Assembly (NCBI GenBank): GCA_009927195.1
Contig: RFNL01000355.1
Location: 1 to 7,010 of the forward strand
Reading direction: 5' to 3'
Length of the DNA: 7,010 nt
Source: Betaproteobacteria bacterium
GTDB taxonomy: Bacteria; Pseudomonadota; Gammaproteobacteria; Burkholderiales; Burkholderiaceae_C
Both the position numbers and the translations under genes were made by a program. The notes below the pieces were generated by a model. It was not told where the DNA came from, made no database searches, and saw only the letters and a program-made list of their open reading frames with translations. Shown piece after piece: positions 4,138-7,010 of this stretch (positions are counted from its first letter, which is position 1; every line of letters starts with the position of its first letter).

Positions 4138-6396
4138 GTGAAAACCTTGAGCCCCACCCAAACAGCCAAGCCCACGCATGCGGCCGCCAATGCGGCAGCA
4201 GCGAGTTTTGCTGCATTGATGGCCAATTTGGACTATTTGTCCCCCGATGAGATCGAACAAGTTCGACGCGCCTATCGACTGGCCGATGAAGCCCATCTGG
4301 GCCAGATGCGAAGCAGCGGCGAACCCTATATCACCCACCCGATTGCGGTGGCCGCGCAATGCGCCCAATGGAAATTGGATGCCCAGGCGCTGATGGCTGC
4401 ATTGCTGCACGATGTGCTGGAGGACTGTGGCATCGTCAAGACCGAACTGATTGAAAAGTTTGGACCGACCGTGGCGGAGTTGGTCGATGGATTGACCAAG
4501 CTCGATAAGCTGCAATTTGACACCCGGGAAGAAAATCAGGCCGAGTCGTTTCGCAAAATGTTGCTGGCCATGGCACGCGATGTGCGCGTCATCTTGATCA
4601 AATTGGCCGACCGCAGCCACAACATGCGCACCTTGTCTGACGTGGCACCCGAAAAATGGCGACGCATTGCCAGTGAAACACTGGATATTTATGTCCCCAT
4701 TGCCGACCGCTTGGGCCTGAACCAGACATACCGCGAATTGCAAGATTTGTCTTTTCGACACCTCTCGCCCTGGCGCTACAAAGTGCTGGAGAAAGCCATC
4801 ACCCGCGCGCGCAATCGCCGCCGCGACCTGATGAAAAAAGTGCAGCACGAGGTGGAAACTGTGTTTCGCAAAGCGGGTCTGGCCATGCAAATCACCGGCC
4901 GGGAAAAAACACTTTTCTCCATTTACAAAAAGATGGAGAGCAAAAACCTGAGCTTTGCCCAGGTCAATGATTTGTATGGGTTTCGCTTGATTTTGGGCGG
5001 TGTGACCGAGTGTTACACCGCCTTGGGCTTGCTACACCAGTTGTACAAACCTGTGCCGGGTCGCTTCAAGGACCACATTGCGATTGCCAAACTCAATGGT
5101 TATCAGTCTTTGCACACCACCGTGGTGGGACCATCGGGCACCAATGTGGAGTTTCAATTGCGCACCCAAGCGATGAATGTGGTGGCTGAGTCAGGCGTAG
5201 CGGCACACTGGTTGTACAAAAATGATTGGCAAAGCGCCGATCAATCCGAGCGACTCGGCGCCAAATGGCTGCAGTCTTTGCTCGACATTCAGGATGAGAC
5301 GCACGATGCGTCTGAGTTTTGGGATCATGTCAAAGTCGACTTGTTTCCCGATGCTGTTTATGTGTTCACCCCCAAAAGTCGCATCATGGCCATGCCGCGT
5401 GGTGCCACTGCGGTCGACTTTGCCTACGCGGTACACAGCAAAATTGGCGATCGCACCATGGCGGTCAAGATCAATGGCAACTCGGTGCCCCTGCGCACCG
5501 AATTGCGCAACGGGGATGTGGTGGAAATCATCACCTCGCCTGCTGCCACCCCCAACCCTGCTTGGCTGGGCTTTGTCCGCACAGGCCGTGCCCGATCAAA
5601 AATTCGGCATCACCTCAAAGGCCTGGCCCAAGCAGAGTCCACCCAAATGGGGCAAAAAATGCTGCTCCAGGCCCTGCGCGCCGAAGGGTTTGAAGACCTG
5701 CCCGATCACCAAGGCCAGCACGCAGCCATCTGGGACCGCTTGTTGCGCTTTACCGGCAGCCGCCATCGCGAGGAATTGCTGACCGATATTGGCTTGGGCA
5801 AGCGTGTGGCCCATATCGTGGCCAAGCGCTTGGTGGGTTTGCTCAGTGAAATGGGCGAAAAACCAGACCCTTTGTTGCTCAGCCGAGAGCGATTCACCGC
5901 CCATGAAACGGTGTCACAAGGCTCAGTGCTGATTGATGGCAGCGAAAACGCATCGGTACAGTTCGCCCCCTGTTGCCGCCCCCTGCCCGGCGATGCGATC
6001 CTGGGCTACCTGGGTCGCGGCGAAGGCCTGATCATCCACACCACAGACTGCGCCGTGGGGCAACGCTTGCAGCACAGGGACCGTGAACGCTTCATGGGGG
6101 TCGAATGGTCCGAAGAACCTGTCCGCACTTTCGAATCTGAATTGGTGGTGACCGTCACCAACGGCACCGGTGTGTTGGCGCGCGTGGCGGCGGCCATTGC
6201 CAAAGCGGAAGCGGACATCACCCGGGTCAACATGGCCGACGAATCCGGTGGCGAAGCGGCCATTGAACTGCGTTTTGTGATTGCGGTACGCGACGCCAGC
6301 CACCTCGAAACGGTGTTGCGCAGCCTCAGGCGAACCGCATCGGTCATGCAAGCACAGCGGGTAACTGCCTCACCCTTGCCTGCCCGCCATCACTGA
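4138..6396 (+). CDS. spoT: SpoT/Rel bifunctional (p)ppGpp synthetase and hydrolase
   Basis: A 752-residue long RSH enzyme that transfers pyrophosphate from ATP to GDP or GTP and also hydrolyses ppGpp, setting the stringent response. The hydrolase HD domain (about 45-190) keeps H67, H91, D92 (in HDVLED) and D158 (in KLADRSHN), so it should be active. The synthetase domain (about 240-365) has GREKTLFSIYKKM (254-266), D278 in NDLYGFRL, RFKD at 309-312, Y322 in NGYQSLHT and E338. RFKD is the RxKD form of bifunctional enzymes, unlike the ExDD of monofunctional RelA. Then come TGS (about 400-465), a helical region, the conserved-cysteine domain with C612, C613, H634 and C638, and a C-terminal ACT domain (about 668-745). 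The GTG start has only a weak CAGG three bases upstream. An ATG at 4219 would drop 27 poorly conserved Ala-rich residues and cannot be excluded. Its 3' end overlaps greB by seven bases. Confidence 0.96.
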   Translation: MKTLSPTQTAKPTHAAANAAAASFAALMANLDYLSPDEIEQVRRAYRLADEAHLGQMRSSGEPYITHPIAVAAQCAQWKLDAQALMAALLHDVLEDCGIVKTELIEKFGPTVAELVDGLTKLDKLQFDTREENQAESFRKMLLAMARDVRVILIKLADRSHNMRTLSDVAPEKWRRIASETLDIYVPIADRLGLNQTYRELQDLSFRHLSPWRYKVLEKAITRARNRRRDLMKKVQHEVETVFRKAGLAMQITGREKTLFSIYKKMESKNLSFAQVNDLYGFRLILGGVTECYTALGLLHQLYKPVPGRFKDHIAIAKLNGYQSLHTTVVGPSGTNVEFQLRTQAMNVVAESGVAAHWLYKNDWQSADQSERLGAKWLQSLLDIQDETHDASEFWDHVKVDLFPDAVYVFTPKSRIMAMPRGATAVDFAYAVHSKIGDRTMAVKINGNSVPLRTELRNGDVVEIITSPAATPNPAWLGFVRTGRARSKIRHHLKGLAQAESTQMGQKMLLQALRAEGFEDLPDHQGQHAAIWDRLLRFTGSRHREELLTDIGLGKRVAHIVAKRLVGLLSEMGEKPDPLLLSRERFTAHETVSQGSVLIDGSENASVQFAPCCRPLPGDAILGYLGRGEGLIIHTTDCAVGQRLQHRDRERFMGVEWSEEPVRTFESELVVTVTNGTGVLARVAAAIAKAEADITRVNMADESGGEAAIELRFVIAVRDASHLETVLRSLRRTASVMQAQRVTASPLPARHH

Positions 6397-6959
6397 GGGA
6401 TGGATGGCCCCGCTGCAGGGTATGTTACGGCAATGACCTCTAGCTCTTGCACGCCGGCAGGGGAGACCAAACGGACCACATCGCCTACCTGGGCCTTCAA
6501 CAAACTGCGGGCCACGGGCGAGACCCAACTCACCTGCCCTTGCAAAGCGTCTGCTTCATCGATTCCCAAAATGGTGATGGTGTTGGTTTGCCCATCAGGC
6601 AGTGCGTAGGTCACACAAGCACCAAAAAAAATTTGTTCCCGCCCATGGTGCACACTGGGGTCGGTGACCTCGGCCAGTTCCAAGCGCCGGGTCAAAAAAC
6701 GAATGCGCCGGTCTATGTCGCGCAAGCGTTTTTTGCCATACAAATAGTCGCCATTTTCTGACCGGTCGCCGTTGCTGGCCGCCCAGTGCACCACCTCGAC
6801 CACTTGGGGCCTTTGGACATCGATCAAATCAAAGAGTTCTGCCCGCATGCGGGCGAAGCCAGTTGGGGTGATGTAGTTTTTGCCACCTGCGGGGATCGGC
6901 GGCAAACCGTCATGCTCGTCATCTTCGCCAGCGGTTTCGCGGGTAAAGGCTTTGCTCAT
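6390..6959 (-). CDS. greB: GreB, transcript cleavage elongation factor
   Basis: GreB enters the secondary channel of backtracked RNA polymerase and stimulates cleavage of the extruded RNA 3' end so that elongation can resume. The protein has 189 residues, versus 158 in E. coli. The difference is mainly an N-terminal extension of about 26 residues with an acidic run (GEDDEHD, 11-17) before KNYITPTGF, which I recall as normal in Burkholderiales. The coiled-coil tip ASNGDRSENGDYLYGKKRLR (61-80) holds D65 and E68, equivalent to the essential acidic pair D41/E44 of E. coli GreB. The basic continuation RDIDRRIRFLTRRLE favours GreB over GreA. The C-terminal FKBP-like domain contains SWVSPVARSLL and GDVVRL. 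The ATG at 6959 is chosen because the fold and SKAF start there; a TTG at 6992 would put a terminator hairpin and T run inside the gene. No Shine-Dalgarno is evident, only a T-rich leader. It converges on spoT. Confidence 0.95.
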   Translation of the reverse strand: MSKAFTRETAGEDDEHDGLPPIPAGGKNYITPTGFARMRAELFDLIDVQRPQVVEVVHWAASNGDRSENGDYLYGKKRLRDIDRRIRFLTRRLELAEVTDPSVHHGREQIFFGACVTYALPDGQTNTITILGIDEADALQGQVSWVSPVARSLLKAQVGDVVRLVSPAGVQELEVIAVTYPAAGPSIPQ

Positions 6960-6972
6960 GAGAAAAACACTG

Positions 6973-7003
6973 AAAAAAAACCTGCCATCCAAGGAAAGCA
7001 GGT
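6973..7003 (-). terminator. Intrinsic terminator-like hairpin just upstream of greB
   Basis: Read on the minus strand, ACCTGC (7003-6998) pairs with GCAGGT (6985-6980) around a 12-base loop that can partly pair further (C-G and T-A). Eight T follow or overlap the stem end (6980-6973). The T run ends 13 bases before the greB ATG. It either ends a minus-strand gene beyond the right edge or acts as an attenuator in the greB leader. The six-base core stem is shorter than that of the rpoZ terminator, so its efficiency is uncertain. Confidence 0.6.
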
Positions 7004-7010
7004 CAGGAGA

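Noticed and set aside
3796..4890. Long open frame of about 364 codons on the minus strand across the gmk end, rpoZ and the spoT start
   Set aside because: It lies wholly antisense to clear genes, crosses the rpoZ terminator, has a translation rich in H, Q, G and C with no recognisable family, and is explained by codon bias of the opposite strand.
5222..5782. Plus-strand frame of about 186 codons within spoT
   Set aside because: It is out of frame with an intact, motif-complete spoT and has shadow-like composition rich in C, R, P and W.
6960..6992. Longer greB beginning at a TTG at 6992
   Set aside because: The extra eleven residues would be encoded by the hairpin and T run, are not GreB-like, and have no ribosome site.
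1..7010. CRISPR array, tRNA, insertion sequence, toxin-antitoxin or defence genes
   Set aside because: Looked for on both strands; no regularly spaced repeats, cloverleaf sequences, transposase motifs or small paired genes were seen, and nearly every base is taken by core genes.

Overview
The window holds a compact stretch of housekeeping genes and looks like part of a betaproteobacterial chromosome, most likely Burkholderiales and probably close to Comamonadaceae. The basis is the protein wording: a 67-residue omega subunit starting MARITVEDCL, a GreB with an acidic N-terminal extension, and an RdgB with a DDAGL motif. The gene order also fits my memory of that group. This placement is by recognition, not by a search. 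I see no tRNA, rRNA, CRISPR array, insertion sequence, phage gene or other sign of transfer.

The layout has three blocks. The left third (1-2158) is a minus-strand operon read right to left: rph (RNase PH), rdgB (XTP/dITP pyrophosphatase) and hemW (radical SAM heme chaperone, cut by the left edge). Stop and start codons touch or overlap at both junctions, so translation is probably coupled. A 118-base divergent intergenic region (2159-2276) carries a 7-base-arm inverted repeat and a candidate -10 element. The middle (2277-6396) is a plus-strand series: yicC (endoribonuclease family), gmk (guanylate kinase), rpoZ (RNA polymerase omega) and spoT (bifunctional ppGpp synthetase/hydrolase). A strong intrinsic terminator separates rpoZ from spoT, and spoT starts with GTG just after an extended -10-like sequence. 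On the right, greB (transcript cleavage factor) is on the minus strand and converges on spoT with a 7-base overlap of coding ends. Immediately upstream of the greB start is a second intrinsic-terminator-like hairpin, on the greB strand.

The genes share a theme. Gmk supplies GDP/GTP, the substrates of ppGpp synthesis. SpoT makes and degrades ppGpp. Omega forms part of one ppGpp-binding site on RNA polymerase. GreB acts in the secondary channel of the same polymerase. RNase PH and YicC process or degrade RNA, and RdgB cleans the nucleotide pool. This is ordinary, conserved core genome, and I found no undescribed multi-gene system. The points most worth a second look are regulatory: the possible attenuator in front of greB, the terminator and near-leaderless start at spoT, and the inverted repeat between rph and yicC.
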